A stretch of 39,124 nucleotides of DNA. Source: Sphingomonadaceae bacterium. Its GTDB lineage: Bacteria > Pseudomonadota > Alphaproteobacteria > Sphingomonadales > Sphingomonadaceae. A model generated the notes under the pieces. It had not been told where the DNA came from, ran no database searches, and saw only the letters and a program-made list of their open reading frames with translations. This document shows, one piece after another, positions 16,621 through 25,373 of this stretch (position 1 is its first letter; each line of letters opens with the position of its first letter). A program made the position numbers and the translations under genes. The stretch is from NCBI GenBank assembly GCA_020630295.1, contig JAHDBR010000021.1:1-39124 (forward strand). The letters run 5' to 3'.

Positions 16621-17976
16621 TTACATCGCGGCTTCTTCAGCCATTGTCGGGCGGCCTACCGGTGCCGGAGCAGCGGCGGCAGCCTGCTGATCGACATAGA
16701 TGTTCCACAGCGCGGCAACCTGTCCTCGTTCACCTTGCACTTTGTCGAAGGTGGCTTTGGCTTCAGCCGTTTTACCCTGATCGCTTTGCGCAATTCCAAG
16801 GCGTGTCAAAACGCGGTTGGTATCGACGCCGGGCTTGGAGAGCGCGATCGTGTACATCTCCTCGGCTTTTGCCGCCATGCCATAGCTGAGCATAACATCG
16901 CCAGCTGCACTTGCCGTAACGGCTGTAGCGCCAGGCTTACGTGCATCGCGTTCGAGAACAGGCAGCTCTGCCTTATCGGCTGCCAAGCGTGCACGCGCCG
17001 TGTCGCGCACATCTTTCACAAACGGGTCACTGGTTTCGAGATGGCCTGCTGCGATGCCTTCATCGACAATACGGCTAACTTCGCCAGGAAGCCGGCGGGC
17101 ATCGGCCGCATCAATGTAGTCAGCGAAGTCGCGTCCATTGCGCAGGCTGTCGGTGCGGTCAGATAAGCGGAGAAGATCCAAAATCGTGTTCGCATCGAAG
17201 TCAAAGAAATTGCGCTGAATTGCTATCGCATCGCCCCAGCTCGTGGTGGAAGGATAGAATTGCGCATTCAGAGCGCTAAAGGCGACCGCTTCTGTAACCA
17301 GATCGTTGTTATACGCCATCGCAATACCGCGCCTAAGCCAGTCTTCCCGAGGCGTTTGGCCGGAGCGGGCAGTTTCCATGACTTGGCCGCGCAGATAGCT
17401 GAGCCCCTCTGCATAATTGTCATCACGGAAATAAGTTTCGGCGATTACAGCCTCAAGATTGGCTTCAGTGAAACCTGCACCTAAGGCCTGAGTAAACCGC
17501 GCGCGGGCGGTCGCATTGTCACCACCTTCGTAAGCGAGCTGACCTGCGTTGAAGAAATACTGGCCGGCCTTGCCTTCCGGCGCCTTGCCGCTATCCGCCA
17601 TGAAATCCATGCCCTGACGTTTCAGCGCGTTGTCATTCAAGCTAATGCCAATATTGTAGATTAAACCACCACCGGCCCAGCGGTCGTCGGCTGTCGTTAA
17701 CGCTGGCACCAAAGTAGAAACGCCGGCGCGAAGTGCCGCAGCGTCAGGCGCTTCAGCTTTGGAAAGGGCTTCGAGCGGAGTGTATGCCGCTAGGAATTCC
17801 TTGGAGTAATCGGCCTTCGGGGCCTTGCTCTTCTTTTTCTTCTTCGCGGCTTCTGCCGGGGTAGCCATAGCAGTCATGCCCAACGCCGATACGGACATCA
17901 GAGCGATTGCGAGTGCGATATTGGAACCAGGCCGCTTGGCCGTGGATGTGGTTTGTGTGCGTGCGCGTGCAAACAT
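16621..17976 (-). CDS. Secreted TPR-like repeat protein, function unknown
   Basis: The 451-residue protein has a signal peptide: basic start (RART ... AKRP), hydrophobic core at about 19-38, and an AEA-A cleavage site near residue 43. The mature protein begins with a lysine-rich stretch (KKKKKSKAPK). The rest is helical, with several TPR-like pairs (for example GQYFFNAGQLAYEGGDNATARARFTQAL is one unit, AEEMYTIAL and RLGIAQSDQGKTAEAKATFDKV near the end are others) and an Ala/Pro-rich C-terminus. The open frame runs far upstream, but GGGAGATACCCTGATG places a strong Shine-Dalgarno 7-8 bases before ATG 17976; the ATG at 17991 would contain that site within its own first codons. No enzyme motif is seen. 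The likely location is the periplasm. Confidence 0.75.
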   Translation of the reverse strand: MFARARTQTTSTAKRPGSNIALAIALMSVSALGMTAMATPAEAAKKKKKSKAPKADYSKEFLAAYTPLEALSKAEAPDAAALRAGVSTLVPALTTADDRWAGGGLIYNIGISLNDNALKRQGMDFMADSGKAPEGKAGQYFFNAGQLAYEGGDNATARARFTQALGAGFTEANLEAVIAETYFRDDNYAEGLSYLRGQVMETARSGQTPREDWLRRGIAMAYNNDLVTEAVAFSALNAQFYPSTTSWGDAIAIQRNFFDFDANTILDLLRLSDRTDSLRNGRDFADYIDAADARRLPGEVSRIVDEGIAAGHLETSDPFVKDVRDTARARLAADKAELPVLERDARKPGATAVTASAAGDVMLSYGMAAKAEEMYTIALSKPGVDTNRVLTRLGIAQSDQGKTAEAKATFDKVQGERGQVAALWNIYVDQQAAAAAPAPVGRPTMAEEAAM

Positions 17977-18273
17977 CAGGGTATCTCCCATAAAACTAAA
18001 ATAGCCACTATTTGGCTGAACTACGGTACACCAACGTGCGAATGGCGTGTCGCGTTCCGTATTGCAAATCTTTGTAGAAAAATTGCCCTGAATGAAGATT
18101 GAACGCCACCGATATGCGGCGGAAATACGCAAGTTTGCAGCACTTTGAGGGATATGTGGAAAACATCGCATTTTGGCGGTCATGTGCATAAGGTTTGGTA
18201 GCGGCAAGCCGCAACTTCGCGTATGTCAAAAACTTGAAGATTCCGCACGCGGAAGCAACAGAAAAGAGTTCCC
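17977..18273. promoter_or_regulatory. Divergent intergenic region with an inverted repeat before gyrA
   Basis: This 297-base stretch lies between the secreted TPR-like gene and gyrA and should contain both promoters. A perfect 6-bp inverted repeat, TTCCGC-AC-GCGGAA (18241-18254), lies 19 bases before the gyrA start. A short repeat AGCCA-CTATT-TGGCT lies near the other gene (about 18002-18016). I could not identify a clear -35/-10 pair for either gene. No RNA gene or ORF of interest was seen here. Confidence 0.45.
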
Positions 18274-21066
18274 TTGAGCGACGATACAGAAACCCTAACA
18301 CCCCCCGCACCATCGGAGAGCTTTGGTCGCATCGACATCGTTGATGAGATGAAGACCAGCTACCTCGATTACGCAATGAGTGTGATCGTAAGCCGCGCCC
18401 TCCCCGACGTACGCGATGGTCTGAAACCTGTACACCGCCGGATCCTTTTCGCCAGTCAGGAAGGCGGCTTCGTTGCAGGCCGCCCTTACCGTAAATCGGC
18501 CAAAATCGTCGGTGACGTGATGGGTAACTATCACCCGCATGGTGATAGCGCGATTTATGATGCCTTGGCCCGGATGACGCAGGACTGGTCGCTACGCGTT
18601 CCTTTGATTGATGGTCAGGGTAATTTTGGTTCGATGGACCCGGATCCGCCCGCTTCCATGCGTTACACGGAAGCGCGGCTGGCCAAGGTTGCGAATTCGC
18701 TGCTGGACGATCTGGATAAGGATACTGTCGATTTTGCGGAGAATTATGACGGTTCCCGCAATGAGCCTCAGGTCTTGCCTGCAAGGTTTCCTAACCTGCT
18801 GGTCAACGGCGCTGGCGGCATTGCGGTCGGCATGGCCACGAATGTGCCGCCGCATAATCTGGGTGAAGTCCTCGACGGATGTTTTGCCTATATGGATAAT
18901 CCCGCGATCAGTTCGGAAGAACTGTTCGAGATCATTCCCGGACCCGACTTTCCCACCGCACCGCTGATTCTCGGCCAATCGGGTGCGCGTTCCGCTTACA
19001 CGACCGGACGCGGATCGATACTTATGCGTTGCCGCCATGAGATTGAAACTAAGCGCGGGGACCGCGAGAGCATTATTCTCACGTCGATCCCTTATCAGGT
19101 CGGCAAGTCCAACCTTGTCGAGAAGCTCGCAGATGCGGCCAAGGAAAAACGCATCGAAGGCGTTTCCGATATCCGTGACGAATCGAGCCGGATGGGCGTT
19201 CGCGTAGTCATTGACCTTAAACGCGATGCGACTGCGGAAGTCGTGCTGAACCAGATTTGGCGGCACACCCCTGCCCAATCGAGCTTCCCTGCCAATATGC
19301 TCGCCATTCGTGGCGGCCGTCCGGAAGTCTTGTCGCTTCGGGACATTATTCAGGCATTCATCCAGTTCCGCGAAGAGGTTATCACCCGCCGGACCAAGTT
19401 CGAACTGAACAAGGCACGCGACCGGGCGCACATCTTGCTCGGCCTGGTCGTTGCCGTGTCCAATCTGGATGAAGTGGTTGCGATGATCCGCAGCGCGCCA
19501 AACCCGGCTGAAGCCCGGGCGAAGCTGGTCGCCAAAGAATGGCCGATTGGTGACATCGCGCAGTACATCCGTCTGGTTGAAGCCATTGAGCCGGATGCCG
19601 AGCAGGAAGGCGGCACTTACCGCTTGTCAGAAAAGCAAGTGAAGGCGATTCTTGAATTGCGCCTCCACCGCCTGACCGCCTTGGGCCGCGATGAAATTGG
19701 TGACGAGCTGAAAACGCTCTCGATTGATATTGAGGAATATCTCGCAATCCTTGCAGACCGCGTGAAGCTTTACGGTGTGATGCGGGAAGAACTGGAAGAA
19801 ATTCGCGACAATTACGCGACGCCGCGCGTAGCGGAGATTGCACCGGCTTGGGACGGGCTTGAGGACGAAGATCTTATCGAACGCGATGAGATGGTCGTTA
19901 CCGTCACGCTCGACGGATATATCAAACGCACCCCTCTATCGACGTTCCGCGCGCAAAACCGCGGCGGAAAAGGCCGCGCCGGTATGGCTACGAAAGACGA
20001 AGATGCCGTCAGCGAAATGTTCGTCACCAGCACCCACAATCCTGTGCTGTTTTTCTCTACCGCCGGTAAAGTGTATCGCCTCAAAGTCTGGAAACTACCT
20101 GAAGGCGGCCCGACGACGCGCGGCAGACCTATTGTAAACCTTCTTCCCGCGCTGGATGAAGGTGAAACGATTCAGACTGTTCTGCCATTGCCGGAGGATG
20201 AAGATAGCTGGGGGGCGCTCACCGTGGTCTTCGCGACTGCACAGGGCAACGTCCGCCGGAACTCCATGGATTCCTTCACAAACATTCCAAGCAACGGCAA
20301 GTTCGCCATGAAGTTCGATGAGGAAAGCAACGATCACCTGATCGGTGTTGCCCTGCTTGAGGCTGGTGATGATGTGCTTCTGGCCACGCGGATGGGCAAG
20401 GCGATCCGGTTTAGCGGAGAAGATGTTCGCGAATTTGTCTCCCGCACCTCCACCGGTGTGCGCGGCATGAAATTCAAGGAAGACGGCGATGAAGTCGTCT
20501 CCCTCTCAATCCTTCACGGGGGCGACGCCACCCCTGAAGAACGCGATGCCTATTTGAAAACTGCACCGTGGAAATTTGATGAAGGTGACTTGCCGGAATT
20601 AAGCGAAACACACGCGAAAATGGCCGAGGAAGAACAGTTCATTCTTACCGTATGCTCGAACGGATACGGTAAGTTATCATCGGCCTATGAGTATCGCCGC
20701 GCCGGCCGCGGGGGTCAGGGCATTACCAATATCGACAACATCAAACGCAACGGTCCCGTAGTTGCCAGCTTTACTGCAACCAAATCGGAACAGCTTATGC
20801 TGGTGACCGATCAGGCCAAACTCATCCGTATCGGTCTCGATACACTCCGCGTTATCGGGCGGGCAAGCGCAGGTGTTCGCCTGTTCAATGTAGACGACAA
20901 AGAACAGATCGTAAGCGTTGCGAAGCTGGACGAGGAAGAAGCCCCGGAAAACGATGCAGAAGAGGCAATTGTCGAAGAAATGATCGGGCGAGACGCGAAC
21001 GAGACCACGCCGCCAACAACCGCGCATAGCGATGATAACATTCCCGGCGAACCGGACGCGAGCTGA
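18274..21066 (+). CDS. gyrA: DNA gyrase subunit A
   Basis: GyrA carries the DNA breakage-reunion activity and the DNA-wrapping C-terminal domain of gyrase. The catalytic tyrosine is Y131 (SMRYTEAR). The quinolone-determining region [13 protein letters not shown] has S92 and D96, matching E. coli S83 and D87, so the usual resistance changes are absent. The GyrA-box-like motif is [11 protein letters not shown] instead of QRRGGKG, which still favours gyrase over topoisomerase IV. The C-terminal beta-pinwheel contains an alphaproteobacterial-style acidic insertion ([18 protein letters not shown]) and the protein ends in an acidic tail. Length 930 is normal. The start is a TTG preceded by AAAAGAG; no ATG precedes the conserved [12 protein letters not shown], so TTG is needed to include the typical N-terminus. 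Confidence 0.97.
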   Translation: MSDDTETLTPPAPSESFGRIDIVDEMKTSYLDYAMSVIVSRALPDVRDGLKPVHRRILFASQEGGFVAGRPYRKSAKIVGDVMGNYHPHGDSAIYDALARMTQDWSLRVPLIDGQGNFGSMDPDPPASMRYTEARLAKVANSLLDDLDKDTVDFAENYDGSRNEPQVLPARFPNLLVNGAGGIAVGMATNVPPHNLGEVLDGCFAYMDNPAISSEELFEIIPGPDFPTAPLILGQSGARSAYTTGRGSILMRCRHEIETKRGDRESIILTSIPYQVGKSNLVEKLADAAKEKRIEGVSDIRDESSRMGVRVVIDLKRDATAEVVLNQIWRHTPAQSSFPANMLAIRGGRPEVLSLRDIIQAFIQFREEVITRRTKFELNKARDRAHILLGLVVAVSNLDEVVAMIRSAPNPAEARAKLVAKEWPIGDIAQYIRLVEAIEPDAEQEGGTYRLSEKQVKAILELRLHRLTALGRDEIGDELKTLSIDIEEYLAILADRVKLYGVMREELEEIRDNYATPRVAEIAPAWDGLEDEDLIERDEMVVTVTLDGYIKRTPLSTFRAQNRGGKGRAGMATKDEDAVSEMFVTSTHNPVLFFSTAGKVYRLKVWKLPEGGPTTRGRPIVNLLPALDEGETIQTVLPLPEDEDSWGALTVVFATAQGNVRRNSMDSFTNIPSNGKFAMKFDEESNDHLIGVALLEAGDDVLLATRMGKAIRFSGEDVREFVSRTSTGVRGMKFKEDGDEVVSLSILHGGDATPEERDAYLKTAPWKFDEGDLPELSETHAKMAEEEQFILTVCSNGYGKLSSAYEYRRAGRGGQGITNIDNIKRNGPVVASFTATKSEQLMLVTDQAKLIRIGLDTLRVIGRASAGVRLFNVDDKEQIVSVAKLDEEEAPENDAEEAIVEEMIGRDANETTPPTTAHSDDNIPGEPDAS

Positions 21067-21893
21067 TGAAGGTTCAACCGTCCGGCGCTGTATGCGGCGC
21101 AACGGTCTCCGGCGTTGACCTGTCGGGGGAACTGGATGCGAGCTTGATCGCGGAAATTCGCGATATCTGGCTGGCTCACCGGGTGCTGGAATTCTCCGGG
21201 CAGTCGATGGACGACGATGCTTTAGAGCGATTTACTCTGGCGATGGGCGGGTTTGGTGAAGATCCGTTTTTTGAACCAATTACCGGTCGGCGCAACATCG
21301 CGGCAATTTTGCGCGAAGCGGACGAGACTTCGCCTCTTTTCGCAGAGAACTGGCATACGGATTGGAGCTTCCTGCCGAAGCCGCCCGCTGGCACTTGCCT
21401 TCTGGCTATCGACATTCCGACATACGGTGGCGACACGTTGTTTGCGGACCAGATCGCCGCTTTCGCCGCCCTGCCTGACGAGCGAAAAACGTTTTTGCGG
21501 GGCCTGACAGCTATCCATAGTGCAAAAGGCGCTTATTCGCCTGACGGCACGTATGGCAAAAAGGACACCGGGCGTAGCATGGCGATCAAGGCGGACGAAT
21601 CGGCACTGGCCACACGCGCCCAACCACTGATTCAAAAGCATCCCGAAACCGGCGAAGAAGGCATCTTTAGTTGCGCCGGATACATTATCGGCCTGGAAGG
21701 GTATTCTGACGAGGACGCTTTTTCCATATTAGGTGAATTGCTCGCTTGGCAAAGCAGCGACGCATTCGTTTATACCCACAAATGGAACTCTGACAGCCTT
21801 GTCATGTGGGACAATCGCGCAGTCCTGCATCGTGCGACTGGCGGATATGAAGGCCAGCGCCGGGAATTACACCGCACCACCATAGCGGCCTGA
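21066..21893 (+). CDS. TauD/TfdA-family Fe(II)/2-oxoglutarate dioxygenase
   Basis: The 275-residue enzyme has the facial triad H97-x-D99 (NWHTDWSF) and H255 (DNRAVLHRA), plus R266 to bind 2-oxoglutarate. Spacing matches E. coli TauD (H99, D101, H255, R266 from memory). The family hydroxylates small substrates such as taurine, aryloxyalkanoates or alkyl sulfates; nothing visible selects among them, and no tauABC or sulfonate genes are nearby. The ATG shares one base with the gyrA stop (TGATG), so its translation is probably coupled to gyrA, an unusual partner. The 3' end converges on the YhhN gene after 8 bases. Confidence 0.88.
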   Translation: MKVQPSGAVCGATVSGVDLSGELDASLIAEIRDIWLAHRVLEFSGQSMDDDALERFTLAMGGFGEDPFFEPITGRRNIAAILREADETSPLFAENWHTDWSFLPKPPAGTCLLAIDIPTYGGDTLFADQIAAFAALPDERKTFLRGLTAIHSAKGAYSPDGTYGKKDTGRSMAIKADESALATRAQPLIQKHPETGEEGIFSCAGYIIGLEGYSDEDAFSILGELLAWQSSDAFVYTHKWNSDSLVMWDNRAVLHRATGGYEGQRRELHRTTIAA

Positions 21894-21901
21894 CCTGCGC
21901 G

Positions 21902-22555
21902 TCAGCCTTCTTCGGGCAACTCTTTACGTAAGGTCTGGATCACGCCTGTCGCAATTAACAATTGCCCGGCGTAATATATTGGCCAGACCAAGAAGGAGAA
22001 GACACCCGCCCCCTCGGGCATGCCCAATCCGGCAAAGATCAACCAATCGGACAGCACGAATAAAACCGCACCGATGCCGACCCGGTATCGGGGAAAGCGG
22101 CTCATCCATGCAGACGCTGCCATTCCGCCAAGAGCAACTGCGTAAACGCCGATTGCAACCGAGCCGCTGAGCAACCAAGAAATGATCGGTGTCATGATTA
22201 GCAAAGCCGTTGCTGCGCCCTTTTGACTTGCCGTGGTGCTTGACCGCTGATTGCCGAGATACAGAGAAATGGCTGCAACGTGAGACGCGAAGAATGCCGC
22301 GCCGCCATATTCCAGATTATACTCGATCAGCACATCACCCAGGGCCGACAGGATCATTACCGCCGCAAGCAATTTAGCTTCGCGGCTATCGTGGCGCTGC
22401 CATGCATATACTGCAAGGAACGCCGCCCCGGCGCCCTTTAACGCAGTAATCATATCAGGATTGATCGGCTGGGACCGCAGGACGAAATAGCCGATCGCGG
22501 CAAGGATGCTCACCAGCAACCATGGCCTGCGTTCTACCAATGCGCGTTTCGACAT
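21902..22555 (-). CDS. YhhN/TMEM86-family membrane protein
   Basis: The 217-residue protein has about eight membrane helices and the family's polar intramembrane signatures SALGDVLIEY and FVLSDWLIFAG. Eukaryotic TMEM86 members are lysoplasmalogenases (vinyl-ether hydrolases); the bacterial function is largely unproven, so only the family is assigned. Start ATG 22555 has a strong GGAGGA 4 bases upstream; the frame is open further to 22600, but that would run towards the divergent trmFO promoter. A 61-base gap separates the two starts. Confidence 0.8.
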   Translation of the reverse strand: MSKRALVERRPWLLVSILAAIGYFVLRSQPINPDMITALKGAGAAFLAVYAWQRHDSREAKLLAAVMILSALGDVLIEYNLEYGGAAFFASHVAAISLYLGNQRSSTTASQKGAATALLIMTPIISWLLSGSVAIGVYAVALGGMAASAWMSRFPRYRVGIGAVLFVLSDWLIFAGLGMPEGAGVFSFLVWPIYYAGQLLIATGVIQTLRKELPEEG

Positions 22556-22616
22556 AATTCCTCCAAATGCATTTGTGGACTTGATGGACATGGCAAGCAA
22601 GCACTAGGTGCGCGCT

Positions 22617-23984
22617 ATGACACATCAAGTTCACATAATCGGCGGCGGACTGGCCGGCAGCGAGGCTGCATGGCAATTGGCGCAGCGCGGCATTAAAGTG
22701 CGACTGTCAGAGATGCGCGGCGGCGGTGATATGACTGCGGCACATCAGACAGACGGCCTCGCAGAATTGGTATGCTCCAACAGCTTCCGCTCCGACGACG
22801 ATGAGAAGAATGCAGTCGGACTGCTTCACCATGAAATGCGCCGCCTTGATTCGATCATCATGTCGGCAGGCGCAGTCGCGCAAGTGCCCGCTGGCTCCGC
22901 CATGGCAGTCGACCGTGACGTGTTCTCTGCCGAAGTCGAAAAGCGTCTGACTCAGCATCCGAATGTCGAGATTGTTCGCGAACGCGTGGACAGCCTGCCT
23001 CAAGAAGGAATGACTATTGTCGCTACTGGTCCGTTAACTGCGGCATCATTGGCGGACAGCATTGTCAGCGCGACCGGTCAGGACCGGCTTGCCTTCTTCG
23101 ATGCGATTGCCCCGATTGTTCACCGGGAAAGCATCAATATGGATGTAGCTTGGGTACAGTCGCGGTGGAACAAGCGCACCGAAGCATCAAATGCGGAAGG
23201 TGATTACATCAATTGCCCGATGACAAAGGACGAATATCTGGCGTTCCATCAAGGCCTGATGGATGGCGAGAAGACCGAGTTTAAGGAATGGGAAGAGAAC
23301 ACTCCTTATTTTGACGGATGTATGCCGATTGAAGTGATGGCCTCACGCGGTGTCGAAACGCTGCGTTATGGCCCAATGAAGCCGGTCGGCCTTGATGATC
23401 CCCGCACTGCCTGTGAAGAATTTCCGCAAGGGCGCTGGCCCTATGCAGTCGTCCAGCTGCGACAGGACAATAAGCTGGGCACATTGTGGAATATGGTCGG
23501 CTTTCAAACCAAGCTGAAATACGGCGCGCAGGTTGAACTGTTCCGCACAATCCCAGGACTGGAAAATGCCGAATTTGCGCGGCTTGGCGGGCTGCACCGT
23601 AACACCTTCCTGAATTCGCCATTGGTGCTGGACCGCCAAATGCGCTTTAAGGGCGCGCAACACATCCGGTTCGCTGGCCAGATTACGGGCTGCGAAGGGT
23701 ATGTCGAAAGCGGCGCCATTGGTCTGCTCACCGGCATCATGGCCGCCGCCGAGCTGGCTGGAGAAGACTGGAGTCCGCCGCCTGCGACCAGCGCAATGGG
23801 CGCGCTTCTTTCACATATTACCGGCGATGCAGAGGCTGACACCTATCAGCCCATGAATGTTAACTTTGGCCTGTTTCCGCCCATGCATGACGTAAAAAAG
23901 AAGCAGCGCAAAGAAGCCTACACTTCGCGCGCGAAGACCGATTTTGGCCATTGGCTGGCAGAGCTAGACGCTATTCCTGCCTAA
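22617..23984 (+). CDS. trmFO: Folate-dependent tRNA m5U54 methyltransferase TrmFO
   Basis: TrmFO (Gid) uses methylenetetrahydrofolate and FAD to form 5-methyluridine at tRNA position 54. The N-terminal dinucleotide-binding motif is [17 protein letters not shown] (residues 6-22). Other family segments are [26 protein letters not shown]-like (split here: the [11 protein letters not shown] part is well conserved), [23 protein letters not shown] and [11 protein letters not shown]-like near residue 360. Length 455 is typical. The frame also has a GTG three codons upstream, but ATG 22617 gives the usual start. Within the window it complements DusB as a second tRNA-modification gene. Confidence 0.96.
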   Translation: MTHQVHIIGGGLAGSEAAWQLAQRGIKVRLSEMRGGGDMTAAHQTDGLAELVCSNSFRSDDDEKNAVGLLHHEMRRLDSIIMSAGAVAQVPAGSAMAVDRDVFSAEVEKRLTQHPNVEIVRERVDSLPQEGMTIVATGPLTAASLADSIVSATGQDRLAFFDAIAPIVHRESINMDVAWVQSRWNKRTEASNAEGDYINCPMTKDEYLAFHQGLMDGEKTEFKEWEENTPYFDGCMPIEVMASRGVETLRYGPMKPVGLDDPRTACEEFPQGRWPYAVVQLRQDNKLGTLWNMVGFQTKLKYGAQVELFRTIPGLENAEFARLGGLHRNTFLNSPLVLDRQMRFKGAQHIRFAGQITGCEGYVESGAIGLLTGIMAAAELAGEDWSPPPATSAMGALLSHITGDAEADTYQPMNVNFGLFPPMHDVKKKQRKEAYTSRAKTDFGHWLAELDAIPA

Positions 23985-24002
23985 GCTGTCACGCCGAAAT
24001 CT

Positions 24003-24470
24003 TCAGCACTGGCAGGCCGGCTTCTTAGCGCTTCGTTTTGGCCGCGTGGTCGCAAATTCCTCAGGCGAAAGTTCGCGATTTTTGTTGGCATCGGCATTGT
24101 CGAAACGGGTTGCTGTCGACACCGCCCATTCTTCAAATGTCAGCAGATTATTGCCGTCCTTATCCAGCTTTCGGAACGCTTTTGTACGGGTTGAAAGCAT
24201 CTCGTTGCGCGAAATACGCTGATCCCGGTTGCGGTCATACCGGAAGAATCGCCTCTGTTCACGCGATAGCTCGGTTGCTTCTGGCGGCGTTGGGCCAGTC
24301 ATATCACCGGCATCCGATACAGGAATTTCCGGCTCCGCCGGTTCCTCCGGCACCTCTATCTCAGGCGGAGGCGGGGCTGCATCTTCCACTTGTGCCCTGC
24401 CCTGCCACCAAAACAAGCCAAGCCCGGCAAATAGTAGAGCCAAAAAAGCGCCTAGAAAAATTCGGTTCAT
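24003..24470 (-). CDS. Membrane-anchored or secreted EF-hand protein
   Basis: The 155-residue protein begins with a single hydrophobic helix (about 4-22), followed by a Pro/Glu-rich spacer (PPPPEIEVPEEPAEPEIP). Three EF-hand calcium loops follow at residues 79-90 (DRNRDQRISRNE), 103-114 (DKDGNNLLTFEE) and 127-138 (DANKNRELSPEE). Each has the expected D at position 1, oxygen ligands at 3 and 5, and E at 12. The C-terminus is basic and ends in CQC. It probably binds Ca2+ on the outer side of the inner membrane; its partner is unknown. AGGTTATTTC before the ATG gives a weak ribosome-binding site. It is followed on the same strand side by 32 bases from the gene at 24503. Confidence 0.8.
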   Translation of the reverse strand: MNRIFLGAFLALLFAGLGLFWWQGRAQVEDAAPPPPEIEVPEEPAEPEIPVSDAGDMTGPTPPEATELSREQRRFFRYDRNRDQRISRNEMLSTRTKAFRKLDKDGNNLLTFEEWAVSTATRFDNADANKNRELSPEEFATTRPKRSAKKPACQC

Positions 24471-24502
24471 GAAATAACCTTTCCAGACGGAACACTACTC
24501 GA

Positions 24503-25162
24503 CTACCCGAATAATCCAACCCTAGTAATCAGCAAGAAGTCAGAACGGTTAGTGATGAGTTTTTCGTCACCCGATGCAAGCATTTTTGAAGAGAGTCTCG
24601 CCAGAATCGATAATCCGCGCAACGAATGCGGTAATTTCGGAACATTCGGTATAGCCAAATGCTCACGCTGCCTTAGCAATTCGGATTTTTCTTCACCGTC
24701 TAACGCCGCCGCAAGGTCAGCGAACGCCCAAACTCTGCCCGCTTCTTGTGCAGGGATTGTGTGGTCTGCCCTGCCCCCAATTCGAGCGAGCGCGGCAAAG
24801 CCGATTGACCGCGCATCCACTAGCGCCCCGGCCCGCTCGCTTGCGGTAGTTACTTCGCCGAGCAAACCCTCCCAGGCATCGACCAGAGCCAGCAGTGCTG
24901 CCTCTTCGCCCTGCCAGTGGAGGGAAAGACCGTCTAGAATAGGATCGCCTTTTGGCCGCAGATCGGCAGATTTGTTCAGCTCGTCACGCCACCAAGCAAT
25001 CCTGATCTGCGTAAGAATAGGTTCTTTCATTTGACTGACGAAGCCGGCCAGTCTTGCATCCAGGGACAGAAAGCTCTCCAGCGCTGGCCCAAGACGGCGG
25101 CCGGCATGCGCTACGGCAAGGCGGCGTTCCAGATATTGCTCAAGCAGGCTGTCAGCTTCCAT
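24503..25162 (-). CDS. Squalene/phytoene synthase-family protein, short and catalytically doubtful
   Basis: The 219-residue protein matches the trans-isoprenyl diphosphate (head-to-head) synthase fold: LDARLAGFVSQMKEPILTQIRIAWWRDEL (in parts, residues 35-62) is a strong family signature, and later helices (FADLAAAL, LPHSLRGLSILARL) fit the C-terminal part. It is shorter than true phytoene or squalene synthases (about 280-350), and I cannot find the two Asp-rich metal motifs. It therefore resembles the non-enzymatic branch that includes the mitochondrial complex I assembly factor NDUFAF6. No carotenoid or hopanoid genes adjoin it. Confidence 0.72.
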   Translation of the reverse strand: MEADSLLEQYLERRLAVAHAGRRLGPALESFLSLDARLAGFVSQMKEPILTQIRIAWWRDELNKSADLRPKGDPILDGLSLHWQGEEAALLALVDAWEGLLGEVTTASERAGALVDARSIGFAALARIGGRADHTIPAQEAGRVWAFADLAAALDGEEKSELLRQREHLAIPNVPKLPHSLRGLSILARLSSKMLASGDEKLITNRSDFLLITRVGLFG

Positions 25163-25373
25163 TCCTGTGCAATGAACTCTGCGGCGTTCCTGTCAAGTTT
25201 GCCAAGCCGGAAATGGCCGAAGGCAGACCGACTTCTTTTCGTGTGCGTCTAAGGCGGTACTGAATTACGCGATTTTACATCTCGCGTTAACCTAATCTCT
25301 TTCTTTTTGCGTCATCTCGGCAGGGTACAAAAGTGTGTCACAGACCCATTATGATGCTGAAAGGCCAAAATTC
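25163..25373. promoter_or_regulatory. Intergenic region upstream of the Tad pseudopilin genes
   Basis: These 211 bases separate divergent genes. They contain a 6-bp inverted repeat, ACGCGA (25267-25272) and TCGCGT (25282-25287), with nine bases between, directly followed by TTAACC. No confident sigma70 promoter could be read. An in-frame GTG at 25335 could start the pseudopilin gene 13 codons earlier, which would shorten this region. Confidence 0.4.

Noticed and set aside
18592-19431. A 279-codon minus-strand open frame inside gyrA
   Set aside because: Antisense to the conserved GyrA core; no supporting motif.
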